Shown one piece after another: positions 52,791-61,062 of a stretch of DNA of 64,000 bases; the stretch's first letter is position 1; every line of letters starts with the position of its first letter. Location: NCBI RefSeq assembly GCF_015644585.1, contig NZ_JADOBI010000007.1, positions 1 to 64,000 of the forward strand, written 5' to 3'. The notes beneath the pieces were generated by a model, which was given only the letters and a program-made list of their open reading frames with translations, ran no database searches and had not been told where the DNA came from. Source of the DNA: Rahnella laticis. Lineage in GTDB: Bacteria; Pseudomonadota; Gammaproteobacteria; Enterobacterales; Enterobacteriaceae. Made by a program: the position numbers and the translations under genes.

Positions 52791-54404
52791 TTACACCATC
52801 GCCGGTTCGGGCGCGGGCTGATTAGCTGCCTCACGGATAAGGTAATCCAGCTCATCTTTCACCGACTGCACCTGAGGGCCGATCACCACTTGCAGGTTGT
52901 GTTCGTTGAGATGAACCACGCCAATTGCACGGTTGGCTTTCAGCGTCGCATCGTCAACCAGCGACATATCTGCCACGGAAAGACGCAGACGGGTGATGCA
53001 GTTATCGAGTGAAACGATGTTAGCGGCGCCGCCCAGTGCGCTTAAGATCACCGGTACGTTGTAACCGGATTTGCTGGAAGACGGCACGGCCGCGGCGGCT
53101 GGCGTACTTTCAGATTCACGACCCGGCGTTTTGATATTAAAGCGCGTGATGGAGAAGCGGAAGATTACGTAGTAAGCCGCGAACCAGATTGCTGCCACCA
53201 CCGGCACCAGATACCACTTGGTGGCTGTGCCGTGCAGGATACCGAAGACCACGAAATCGATGATGTTACCGTCGGTATTCCCGATGGTGACGCCCAGTAC
53301 CGACATAATGGTGAAGCCCAGACCGGTCAGGATTGCGTGGATCACATACAGAACCGGCGCAACGAACAGGAACAGGAATTCGATCGGTTCAGTGGTTCCG
53401 CCGACAACACAAGCGACCACACCGGAAATCAGCAGACCTTTAATTTTATGACGGTTTTCAGGTTTCGCGCAGTGGTACATCGCCAGCGCAGCACCCGGTA
53501 AACCCCCGAGGAATGCAGGCATTTTGCCCTGAGACAGGAACTGTGTCGCGCTTTCAGAGAAACCGTGCGTGGTCGGGCAGGAAAGTTGCGCCTGGAAGAT
53601 AGTCAGGGCACCGCTGACTTCGCGGCCACAGACGTCCATTGTGCCACCGGCTTCGGTGAAACGGATCAGCGCAACCAGAATGTGGTGCAGACCGAACGGT
53701 AACAGCAGGCGTTCGCCGGAACCGAAAATCATCGGCCCGAAAACGCCTGCGCCCTGAATCAGACGGCCCAGACCGTTAATCCCGGCGGCGAAGAATGGCC
53801 AGATTAACGGGATCAGCAGACCGACTAAACCGAGCACGACGGTGGTGAAGATCGGCACAAAACGCGTACCGCCGAAGAATGCCAGCGCATCCGGCAGGCG
53901 GATGGTGTTGTAACGCTCGTGCAGGATGTACACGATGATACCCACGATCACCGCGCCCAGAATACCGGTGTCGATAGACTGGATACCGAGGATCATCTGG
54001 ATGTTGTTGGCTTTCAGTACCAGCGGATCAACCGTTGGCAGGGTGCCGTTGGCGGTCAGGTAGAAGTTGATGGCCAGGTTCAGCACGGCAAAACCGACAA
54101 AACCGGAGAAGGCGGCAACGCCTTTGTTCTCACGCGCCATACCCAGCGGGATAGCGATGGCGAACATGACCGGCAGGAAGCTGAAGGCAAATGAGCCGAC
54201 TTTGCTCATCCACACGAAAATCAGCTGAAGAACAGGATTGCCCAGTGCAGGCAGTAATGTAACGACATCGTGGCTGCTTAATGAGCTGCCGATGCCCAGC
54301 ATGATGCCGCAGAATGACAACAATGCGACGGGCAACATGAAGGTTTTACCAAGGCTTTGGAAGAATTCCCAAAGTGTGACTTTTTGTTTTTTATTTGCAG
54401 GCAT
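52791..54404 (-). CDS. malX: PTS EIICB component, maltose/glucose type MalX
   Basis: MalX is a membrane phosphotransferase permease; in E. coli it can move glucose and maltose, though its natural substrate is unsure. The 537-residue protein has an EIIC domain of about 400 residues (many helices, GAVIVGIIVYILHERYNTIR, GLHHILVALIRFTEAGG, GTTEPIEFLFLFVAPVLY). A linker and an EIIB domain follow, with the phosphorylated cysteine in SLDNCITRLRLSV (near residue 475). There is no EIIA part. It is the first gene of malXY, divergent from malI. Confidence 0.95.
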   Translation of the reverse strand: MPANKKQKVTLWEFFQSLGKTFMLPVALLSFCGIMLGIGSSLSSHDVVTLLPALGNPVLQLIFVWMSKVGSFAFSFLPVMFAIAIPLGMARENKGVAAFSGFVGFAVLNLAINFYLTANGTLPTVDPLVLKANNIQMILGIQSIDTGILGAVIVGIIVYILHERYNTIRLPDALAFFGGTRFVPIFTTVVLGLVGLLIPLIWPFFAAGINGLGRLIQGAGVFGPMIFGSGERLLLPFGLHHILVALIRFTEAGGTMDVCGREVSGALTIFQAQLSCPTTHGFSESATQFLSQGKMPAFLGGLPGAALAMYHCAKPENRHKIKGLLISGVVACVVGGTTEPIEFLFLFVAPVLYVIHAILTGLGFTIMSVLGVTIGNTDGNIIDFVVFGILHGTATKWYLVPVVAAIWFAAYYVIFRFSITRFNIKTPGRESESTPAAAAVPSSSKSGYNVPVILSALGGAANIVSLDNCITRLRLSVADMSLVDDATLKANRAIGVVHLNEHNLQVVIGPQVQSVKDELDYLIREAANQPAPEPAMV

Positions 54405-54453
54405 GACTGCTCCCTGAGTGGTTTGGTGTTGGCTGTGTGGTAATGGTGGCTAA

Positions 54454-54469
54454 GATAAAACGTTTTACC
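54454..54469. promoter_or_regulatory. MalI operator, malX-proximal
   Basis: GATAAAACGTTTTACC is a near-perfect palindrome centred on ACGT, 50 bases before the malX start. It matches the E. coli MalI operator GATAAAACGTTTTATC except at one position. MalI bound here should repress malXY. Confidence 0.85.
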
Positions 54470-54531
54470 AAAACAATACGTGTCGGAACTCACAATATTG
54501 GAAGATTGCTGCACCATCAGGGTGAAATGGA

Positions 54532-54548
54532 GGTTTAACGTTTTACTC
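54532..54548. promoter_or_regulatory. MalI operator, malI-proximal
   Basis: GGTTTAACGTTTTACTC shares the AACGTTTTA core of the malX operator and lies 112 bases before malI. Two operators 78 bp apart fit the E. coli pattern in which MalI represses both malXY and its own gene. Confidence 0.75.
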
Positions 54549-54643
54549 AATCTGACGAGTCGGGTATAACTGTTTGACCGCATTACTGATTTAAACGCTT
54601 AAGTCCGACGAACGGGTCATAATCCCGCTTCATGGAGTCTGGA

Positions 54644-54661
54644 ATGAACGACATAGCCTGA
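54644..54661 (+). other. Short upstream open frame overlapping the malI start codon
   Basis: ATG 54644 opens a five-codon frame (MNDIA) with GGAG six bases upstream. Its TGA stop shares an A with the malI ATG at 54661 (TGATG). malI itself has no clear ribosome site, so ribosomes may reach it by termination-reinitiation. An in-frame ATG at 54632 would extend the frame to nine codons. It is too short for similarity tests. Confidence 0.4.
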
Positions 54662-55692
54662 TGAATCATAAAAAAATTACGATTATCGATGTTGCGCAGC
54701 ACGCCGGTGTTTCTGTCACCACGGTTTCGCTGGTGCTCAGCGGCAAAGGGCGCATTTCCCTGAGTACGGCTGAGCGGGTAAACCGTGCGGTGGATGAACT
54801 GGGTTTTGTGCGTAACCGGCAGGCCAGCACGTTGCGCGGCGGTGAGTCCGGCGTGGTCGGGTTGATTGTGCGTGACATCTGCGAGCCGTTTTATGCGGAA
54901 ATGACCGCCGGTCTCAGCGAGATGTTTGAAGCGCAGGGCAAAGTATTATTTCTGCTGCAAAGTGGTCCGTCAGGCAAAGGTCTGATGCGCTGTTTCGACA
55001 CTTTGCTGACCCACGGCGTTGACGGCATTGTCATCGCCGGTGGCACCAGTTCTATTTCCGGCCTGAAAGAAAAGGCCGATGAACAGGGCGTTCCGCTGAT
55101 TTGCGCCGCGCGTTCCGGTGGTATTGAAGGCGTCGATGTTGTCCGCCCGGACAATATGCTCGCCGCCAAAATGGCCACCGAATATCTTATCCGTCACGGC
55201 CACAAACAAATCGCTTACCTCGGCGGCCTGAGTAATTCGTTAACCCGCGCCGAACGCCTCGGCGGTTTCTGCGCCACGCTCGTGCAGTACGGCCTGCCGT
55301 TTCGCAGCGAATGGATTATCGAGTGCGATTACCAGCAGAAATGCGCCGCCGACGCCGCCGAAACGCTGCTGACCCATTATCCGAAAATCAGCGCCATCGT
55401 CTGCCATAAATCGTCCGTCGCGCTCGGCGCTTATTTCGGCGTTTTGCGCACCGGCGCGGAAGTCGGCGGCGGGGCGGTCGACAGTTTCTTCCAGCAAAAA
55501 GTGGCCCTTATCGGCATGGAAGATGCCCCTGAATCTGAACTCACCGAACCGCCGCTGACGTCAATCGCGAACTCCGCGCGGGAGATTGGTCATGCGACGG
55601 CAAGACGGTTATTGCTGAGGATCGGGGGGCAGAATCTCGAAGCACAGAATATTATTGTGCCACCGGGGCTGGTAGAGAGGGAGTCGGCCTGA
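54661..55692 (+). CDS. malI: LacI-family repressor MalI
   Basis: MalI represses malXY and itself. The 343-residue LacI-type protein has an N-terminal helix-turn-helix (TIIDVAQHAGVSVTTVSLVL, hinge GRISLSTAERVNRAVDELGF) and a periplasmic-binding-protein-like core (VVGLIVRDICEPFYAEMTAG, DGIVIAGGTSSISG). It sits in the same divergent arrangement with malX as in E. coli. Its two operators are at 54454 and 54532. R6 follows its stop codon. Confidence 0.95.
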   Translation: MNHKKITIIDVAQHAGVSVTTVSLVLSGKGRISLSTAERVNRAVDELGFVRNRQASTLRGGESGVVGLIVRDICEPFYAEMTAGLSEMFEAQGKVLFLLQSGPSGKGLMRCFDTLLTHGVDGIVIAGGTSSISGLKEKADEQGVPLICAARSGGIEGVDVVRPDNMLAAKMATEYLIRHGHKQIAYLGGLSNSLTRAERLGGFCATLVQYGLPFRSEWIIECDYQQKCAADAAETLLTHYPKISAIVCHKSSVALGAYFGVLRTGAEVGGGAVDSFFQQKVALIGMEDAPESELTEPPLTSIANSAREIGHATARRLLLRIGGQNLEAQNIIVPPGLVERESA

Positions 55693-56317
55693 GAGCACCT
55701 TTGAGAAAGGTGACAAATTCAAGTTCAAGCTCAAGCTCAAGTTCAAATTCAATTTCAAAGTCGTGGGCGTCGGCCCACACCGACCAAAGACCCGGTAACG
55801 CGCGGGTCTCTGGACTCTGCGCTTTTTTAACTGCGCGCTGCCGCTCGCTGGCTATGTTTCAGACACAATAGTGATTGCCGCGAAAACTTGCCGCTACGCG
55901 GTTCCCTTACTCGGTTTCGAGCCATTGGTCTCGAAACACTTCGTTCGGCAAGCTTTCTGAAAGCGGCTTGGGGCTTATCTAAATTCAACGGCATTTTTAA
56001 GTAGCAATCCGCAGTGAGGTTGCGAATTAGAAAGTCTATGGCCGCTTTCAAAACGACGTCGAGTGAGTGGTGAGAAACTGCGAGAGTCTTTTTTTCTCGC
56101 TGGTTCGAATCCGAAATGAGAGGACCGCGCAGCGGCGGAGTTTGCGGCACTAGCAGGAGTTGCTGAAACATAGCCAGCGAGCGGCAGCGCGCAGTTTAAG
56201 AGCCCGGGATTTTCAAGGGGTGCGGCGATAGGCGCCCCTTGAAGCCGGTTTGGGTGGCAACCCAAGGTCTTGACCTGGGTTGCCACAAAATATTACCGAG
56301 CGTGATGCCGGTCTGCA
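55693..56317. repeat. Intergenic mosaic repeat R6 (reverse orientation)
   Basis: This gap between convergent malI and a DUF1161 gene holds the element (about 55735-56288) in reverse orientation to R2-R5. The first part is the inverse right module (GCAAGCTTTCTGAAAGCGGC at its end), and the second is the inverse left module (GCCGCTTTCAAAACGACGTC at its start). The two GC-rich linker palindromes are missing. Its left hairpin (55784-55794 with 55803-55813) has the CCA...TGG frame of R4 but a different stem core; the right hairpin is GGGGTGC with GGCGCCCC. A run of CAAGTTCAAGCTCAAG-like hexamer repeats (55715-55760) precedes it. Confidence 0.85.
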
Positions 56318-56617
56318 TCACTGAGAATCCTGGCTTGTCCCCGTCTTAGGACTCGCTGCTGTCGCATCATCCGCGCCAGCGGTCTTCGTATAGATAATCT
56401 TCTGCGTATCATTCCCGCAATGACCCACAACCTGGCCACCGGCCTGATCAACCTGATCGTTCGGGACGATGTCGAGCTTAAAGCCGGATTCCGGCAAACC
56501 GTTGGCGACGATTTTCTGGGTGATATCCGCTTTCACGCTTTCACAGGTGGCAGCCTGAACCGCCAGCGGCGCTAACATCATGACCGCAAGGCCAGCTAAG
56601 AGTGTCTTTTTCATCAT
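56318..56617 (-). CDS. DUF1161 family periplasmic protein
   Basis: This 99-residue protein has a signal peptide (KKTLLAGLAVMMLAPLAVQA) and a small domain with two cysteines (TCESVK and VGHCGNDTQKIIYTK), which could form a disulfide. The core FKLDIVPNDQVDQAGGQVVG resembles DUF1161 proteins of Serratia and Pseudomonas. The function is unknown. Either ATG 56617 or 56614 may be used; AAAGGA precedes both. The tail after ADDATAASPK is low complexity. Confidence 0.8.
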   Translation of the reverse strand: MMKKTLLAGLAVMMLAPLAVQAATCESVKADITQKIVANGLPESGFKLDIVPNDQVDQAGGQVVGHCGNDTQKIIYTKTAGADDATAASPKTGTSQDSQ

Positions 56618-56724
56618 TCATTCCTTTTATGAGAAACAGTGTATTAATGAGTTTAGCAGATAGAGACAGCAGCAAAGTTTGCCGCTGTCGGGCAGGAAAA
56701 GGGCGGAAAGATTTTATTACGGTA

Positions 56725-57081
56725 TCACGGTGCCATCAGCTGACGGCCGGTGCGGCGGTCGAGGCAGCGCTGGGTGTTATCTTCCCAGTACGCGTTGATA
56801 TTCTGGCTGGCGTTGCATTTATCACGCAGATCCACAGAATTATCGTACTTGGAATAATCTTTCTCAGCGCGCTGGTTTTTCAAAGCCCGCAGACGCTGGG
56901 TTTCGTTCCACTGCTCTTTGCTCTGGCGCGCTTCTTCGTTGGACATGGCGTCATTGCCGCTGCCGCCAAAGACACAGGTTCCGCCCGCACAGTTGGTGGC
57001 TGCCAGCGCAGGTGCCTGCCAGCTTGCTGTCATAACAAGCAGCGCAACAGGCAGTAAATGGCGTAAAAACGTTGTATTCAT
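56725..57081 (-). CDS. ynfB: UPF0482 / DUF1283 periplasmic protein YnfB
   Basis: This 118-residue exported protein of unknown function matches E. coli YnfB. The signal peptide runs through HLLPVALLVMTASWQAPALA. The mature part has TNCAGGTCVFGGSGNDAMSN and the charged KEQWNETQRLRALKNQRAEK stretch, with four cysteines. The family C-terminus (NINAYWEDNTQRCLDRRTGR) is intact. It is next to ynfA, as in E. coli. AAGGA precedes the start codon. Confidence 0.93.
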   Translation of the reverse strand: MNTTFLRHLLPVALLVMTASWQAPALAATNCAGGTCVFGGSGNDAMSNEEARQSKEQWNETQRLRALKNQRAEKDYSKYDNSVDLRDKCNASQNINAYWEDNTQRCLDRRTGRQLMAP

Positions 57082-57215
57082 TAGCTAATCCTTTTAATTT
57101 ACACATCGCTCAGGCGAATACTTTCAATTATAACATCACCCTGAGTCACGTCACCCAAAGCCTGCTAACGGGTTGAATTCATGTTTAACTTACGACTGTA
57201 AACCTGGCGATTCAC

Positions 57216-57542
57216 ATGCTCAAAACGACTTTACTGTTCTTTGCGACCGCGCTGGCGGAAATCATCGGCTGTTTTCTGCCATATCTCTGGCTGCGCAAAG
57301 GCGGCAGCTGGCTGCTGCTTTTCCCGGCGGCGCTGAGCCTGGCGGCGTTTGTCTGGTTGCTGACGCTGCATCCGGCAGCCAGCGGCAGGGTCTATGCGGC
57401 GTACGGCGGAGTCTATGTGATGACGGCGATGTTGTGGCTGCGGTTTGTCGATGGCGTGAAACTCAGCACCACCGACTGGCTCGGAGCCTGTGTGGCGCTG
57501 GCCGGGATGCTGATTATCATTTCTGGCTGGAAAGCGGCATAA
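57216..57542 (+). CDS. ynfA: UPF0060 inner-membrane protein YnfA
   Basis: This 108-residue protein has four membrane helices and matches YnfA, a small-multidrug-resistance-like family. The conserved stretches are [32 protein letters not shown] and [17 protein letters not shown]. Drug export has been reported for some relatives, but the usual role is unknown. It is divergent from ynfB and converges on the LysR gene with only three bases between stop codons. Confidence 0.94.
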   Translation: MLKTTLLFFATALAEIIGCFLPYLWLRKGGSWLLLFPAALSLAAFVWLLTLHPAASGRVYAAYGGVYVMTAMLWLRFVDGVKLSTTDWLGACVALAGMLIIISGWKAA

Positions 57543-57545
57543 CGG

Positions 57546-58451
57546 TTACTGCGACAGTTTTTCCATCATCACGATCACTTTCTGAATCACAATCTGCGCG
57601 GCGCGGGAAAGCTGACGGCGGGGCGCAACGCACAGCGCGAGCGTCAGCGGTTTGGCGCTGCGCCCTTGCAAGGGCACAAACGCCAGCCGGTTTTCCTGCA
57701 AATCGGGCAATACGTCGAGCAAACTCAGCACACCCACGCCAGCCCCTTTGCGGATAAGTTCGCGCATCATACGCACGTCATTACAGACAATCGACGGCGT
57801 ATCCAGCAGCTGATAACGGTTGTACAGCAGCTTTGCGCGGGCGTTCACCATCAGCGGTTCTGACGGAATAATCTGCCGGTAAGCCGCGATATCGCTGAAC
57901 GACAGCGATTCCTGCTTTGAGAGTTCATGCCCGACCGGCATCGCGATGCCAATCGGCAATTCCGCAAACGCCTGCACTTCCAGCCCGGTATGCTCGATAG
58001 GGTCAAGCAGCAGGCCAAAATCCACTTCCGCCGAACTGACTTGTTCACTGATATTCCGGCTGTCTTCAATGCGGATATCAAACGTGAGGTAAGGATGTTC
58101 AGCGCCGACTTCGGCAATCAGCTGGGCCATAATTCCTTCACTGAGCGCCGCGATAATGGAAATGGTGACGTGCCCGCGCCGCAAACCCTGAATTTCATCA
58201 AAGCGTTCGCGGGTACGGGAAAATTCTTTCCGCCAGCGGCGGATATCATCGAACAAAATCTCACCGGCGGACGTCAGTTTCAGGCCGGTCGGCAGGCGCT
58301 CAAACAGCGGCGTTTCCAGCGTCTGTTCGGCCTGTAAAATCTGCCGGTTAATGGCCGAAGCGGAGACGTGCAGCGCTTCTGCCGCTTTGCGCAAACTTCC
58401 TGTTCGGGCGACTTCGGTAAAATATTGCGAAAAACGGGAGAAGGGTGACAT
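57546..58451 (-). CDS. LysR-type transcriptional regulator next to purine permease
   Basis: This 301-residue LysR protein has a helix-turn-helix at residues 10-65 (FTEVARTGSLRKAAEALHVS, ASAINRQILQAEQTLETPLF) and a ligand-binding domain thereafter. It is divergent from the AzgA-type permease gene with 327 bp between start codons, so it probably controls that gene, perhaps in response to a purine. That link is by position only. Confidence 0.87.
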   Translation of the reverse strand: MSPFSRFSQYFTEVARTGSLRKAAEALHVSASAINRQILQAEQTLETPLFERLPTGLKLTSAGEILFDDIRRWRKEFSRTRERFDEIQGLRRGHVTISIIAALSEGIMAQLIAEVGAEHPYLTFDIRIEDSRNISEQVSSAEVDFGLLLDPIEHTGLEVQAFAELPIGIAMPVGHELSKQESLSFSDIAAYRQIIPSEPLMVNARAKLLYNRYQLLDTPSIVCNDVRMMRELIRKGAGVGVLSLLDVLPDLQENRLAFVPLQGRSAKPLTLALCVAPRRQLSRAAQIVIQKVIVMMEKLSQ

Positions 58452-58778
58452 AGGTGTACTAATTTATGCAGTGAATAAGTGAGATATCTATTATGGACTG
58501 CATCACTCATTTTTCCTAGATTGTGCGATGGCCTTTGTAAACAATCACCTCAGATTGTTTTATGTGCAAATCTCTGCACAAAAGAGGTCAAAAGGGTAAT
58601 GACAGGGTTCGTCAAAACACGTTGAGCACGTGAGCCGCTTTTCTTTGGACAGAAGGGGTGCGAATTGTGGCATTCGTACTGCTGGCGCGCGTGCGTGTTT
58701 TGAAAAACAACACTAATAACAAGCGTGCGCTTTTGATCACCCGGTTGAAGTGATCACGCGACCAAGAGATTCCTTCTC
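58452..58778. promoter_or_regulatory. Divergent regulatory region with paired inverted repeats
   Basis: This 327 bp region holds no gene. It contains AAACAATC (58539-58546) inverted as GATTGTTT (58553-58560), then TGTGCA (58563-58568) inverted as TGCACA (58575-58580), and nearer the permease GATCAC (58734-58739) inverted as GTGATC (58749-58754). The first two may be operators for the LysR protein or leader hairpins. I see no PurR box and no purine riboswitch fold. Confidence 0.5.
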
Positions 58779-60074
58779 ATGTTAGAAAAACTATTCAAGT
58801 TAAAAGCTCACCGTACTAACGTGCGGACTGAGATTGTGGCAGGACTGACTACATTTTTAGCAATGGCCTATATTCTGTTCGTTAACCCGTCCATTTTGGG
58901 CGCGACGGGGATGGATAAAGGCTCGGTTTTCGTGGCAACTTGTCTTGCTGCCGCAATCGGTTCCGCACTGATGGGCTTTATCGCCAACTACCCGATTGCA
59001 CTGGCGCCGGGCATGGGTTTAAACGCCTTCTTCACCTACACCGTCGTGCTGCACATGGGTTACACCTGGCAGATCGCGTTGGGTGCTGTTTTCCTTTCCG
59101 CGTGTATCTTCTTCGCGTTGTCGATTTTCAAAATTCGTGAATGGATTATCCGCAGTATTCCACTGCCGCTGCGTTCGGCGATTGCGGCCGGTATCGGGTT
59201 ATTCCTGGCGCTGATTGCGCTGGAAAACGCCGGTATTGTGATTGCAAACCCGGCCACGTTGGTCGGTCTGGGCGACCTGACCAAACCGGGTCCGCTGTTT
59301 GCGATGCTCGGTTTCATTCTGATTGTGGTTCTGGAAGCGCGTAAAGTGACCGGTGCTGTGCTGATTGGCGTGCTGGCTGTGACGGTTCTGGCGATTGCGC
59401 TGGGCTACTCACCGTTTGGCGGCGTGATGTCTATGCCACCTTCCATCGCACCAACCTTTATGCAGCTGGACATCAAAGGCGCATTCAACGTTTCGCTGAT
59501 CAGCGTCGTGTTCGCATTCCTGTTCGTAGACGTCTTCGATAACTCCGGTACCCTGATCGGCGTAACCAAACGCGCAGGTCTGGCGGACGAAGATGGCAAC
59601 ATCCCGAAAATGGGGCGTGCGCTGGTCGCGGACAGTGCGGCTGCGCTGTTCGGTTCACTCCTAGGGACATCAACCACCACCAGTTATATCGAATCTGCTG
59701 CGGGCGTGAGCGCCGGGGGCCGTACCGGTCTGACGGCGATCGTGGTTGCGATCCTGTTCCTGCTGAGCCTGTTCTTCGCACCGCTGGCTGGCAGCGTTCC
59801 GGCATTCGCCACCGCGCCGGCTCTGCTGTTCATCGCGGTTCTGATGACCTCAGGTCTGGCTGAAATTGACTGGAAAGATATCACCGTTGCCGCACCGGTC
59901 ACCGTGACTGCGCTGACCATGCCGTTCACGTATTCCATCGCTAACGGTATCGCGTTTGGTTTCATTACCTGGACGCTGGCAAAACTGCTGACCGGCCGCT
60001 GGCGTGAACTGAATTCCGCGCTGATCGTTCTGTCGATTCTGTTCGTGATCAAACTGGGCTGGCTGAGCGCGTAA
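58779..60074 (+). CDS. AzgA/AdeP-type purine permease
   Basis: This is a proton-coupled nucleobase transporter of the AzgA branch of NCS2. The 431-residue protein has 12-14 helices and the family stretches VAGLTTFLAMAYILFVNPSI, ALAPGMGLNAFFTYTVVLHM, FVDVFDNSGTLIGVTKRAGL and STTTSYIESAAGVSAGGRTG. It resembles the E. coli adenine permeases AdeP/AdeQ more than the guanine/hypoxanthine pair GhxP/GhxQ, but the substrate is not proven. A strong terminator follows. Confidence 0.93.
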   Translation: MLEKLFKLKAHRTNVRTEIVAGLTTFLAMAYILFVNPSILGATGMDKGSVFVATCLAAAIGSALMGFIANYPIALAPGMGLNAFFTYTVVLHMGYTWQIALGAVFLSACIFFALSIFKIREWIIRSIPLPLRSAIAAGIGLFLALIALENAGIVIANPATLVGLGDLTKPGPLFAMLGFILIVVLEARKVTGAVLIGVLAVTVLAIALGYSPFGGVMSMPPSIAPTFMQLDIKGAFNVSLISVVFAFLFVDVFDNSGTLIGVTKRAGLADEDGNIPKMGRALVADSAAALFGSLLGTSTTTSYIESAAGVSAGGRTGLTAIVVAILFLLSLFFAPLAGSVPAFATAPALLFIAVLMTSGLAEIDWKDITVAAPVTVTALTMPFTYSIANGIAFGFITWTLAKLLTGRWRELNSALIVLSILFVIKLGWLSA

Positions 60075-60091
60075 CCGCTCTGCGGGTCGTG

Positions 60092-60126
60092 AAAGGCGCG
60101 GGTTTGACTACCGCGCCTTTTTTGTG
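60092..60126 (+). terminator. Rho-independent terminator after purine permease
   Basis: AAAGGCGCGG (60092-60101) pairs with CCGCGCCTTT (60111-60120) around a nine-base loop and runs into TTTTTTG. It is a canonical terminator 18 bases after the stop codon. Confidence 0.9.
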
Positions 60127-60150
60127 CTCAAAATCGGGTGAAAACCCAAT

Positions 60151-60175
60151 AAAAAAAGCAGCCGCAGCTGCTTTT
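60151..60175 (-). terminator. Rho-independent terminator of ydfG
   Basis: On the minus strand AAAAGCAGC and GCTGCTTTT (arms at 60167-60175 and 60154-60162, loop of four) are followed by further Ts from the A-run at 60151-60157. It lies 21 bases after the ydfG stop. Confidence 0.85.
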
Positions 60176-60196
60176 CATGGTCATCACAATGTCTGA

Positions 60197-60946
60197 TCAG
60201 TCTTCGCGGTGAACCTGCAAACCGGCCAGAGACTGGCTGACAGGCATCATCTCAATGCTGTTGATGTTCACGTGCTCAGGCAATGTGGAAACCCAGAACA
60301 CGGATTCGGCGACGTCTGTTGCCGTCAGCGGGTTGGTCTTGTCGTAGGTTTTGCTGGCTTTCTCATCATCGCCTTTAAAGCGAATGTTGGAGAACTCCGT
60401 TCCGCCGCAAAGACCCGGCTCGATATTGGTTACGCGAACGTGAGTGCCGTGCAGGTCGGTGCGCAGGTTCAGGCTGAACTGACGGACGAAGGCTTTGGTC
60501 GCGCCATACACGTTGCCACCGGCATACGGCCAGTTGCCCGCCGTTGAACCGATGTTAATCACATGGCCGGTGTTGCGTTCAACCATGCCCGGCAGGACAG
60601 CGCGGGTCATGTACACCAGACCTTTGGTGTTGGTGTCGATCATTTTGTCCCAGTCTTCCAGCGACGCTTTGTCGGCTTTTTCCAGACCGAGCGCCAGACC
60701 GGCGTTATTGACCAGCACATCGATGTTGCTCCATTCGGCAGGCAGGCTGTCGATGGCATCTTTGATGGAAGCACGGTTGGTCACATCCAGCTCAACGGTA
60801 TACAGCGCGTCACCCAGCTCCGCTTTCAGGTCGTCCAGACGCTCTTTACGGCGGCCGGAGGCAATCACTTTATGGCCTTCTTTGACAAAGCGGCGCGCGA
60901 TTTCAGCACCAAATCCGGCGGTCGCGCCGGTCACAAAAATAATCAT
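60197..60946 (-). CDS. ydfG: NADP-dependent 3-hydroxy acid / L-allo-threonine dehydrogenase YdfG
   Basis: YdfG oxidises L-allo-threonine, L-serine and 3-hydroxypropionate with NADP, and reduces malonic semialdehyde. The 249-residue SDR has the cofactor motif VTGATAGFGAEIARRF, the NADP arginine in IASGRRKERL, NNAG, the serine in INIGSTAGNWPYAG and YGATK (near residue 150). The C-terminal VNSIEMMPVSQSLAGLQVHR is typical of YdfG. It ends at a clear minus-strand terminator. Confidence 0.96.
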   Translation of the reverse strand: MIIFVTGATAGFGAEIARRFVKEGHKVIASGRRKERLDDLKAELGDALYTVELDVTNRASIKDAIDSLPAEWSNIDVLVNNAGLALGLEKADKASLEDWDKMIDTNTKGLVYMTRAVLPGMVERNTGHVINIGSTAGNWPYAGGNVYGATKAFVRQFSLNLRTDLHGTHVRVTNIEPGLCGGTEFSNIRFKGDDEKASKTYDKTNPLTATDVAESVFWVSTLPEHVNINSIEMMPVSQSLAGLQVHRED

Positions 60947-61062
60947 CCCGGTAATCCTTAGTATTTAAATAAATAGAATGAAATAAAAATCGAATCAAAA
61001 ATGAACGGTTTTGCTCGCGCACGGCGTGCAGAAAAAGAAACGCTATAAGTATTAACACAAAA

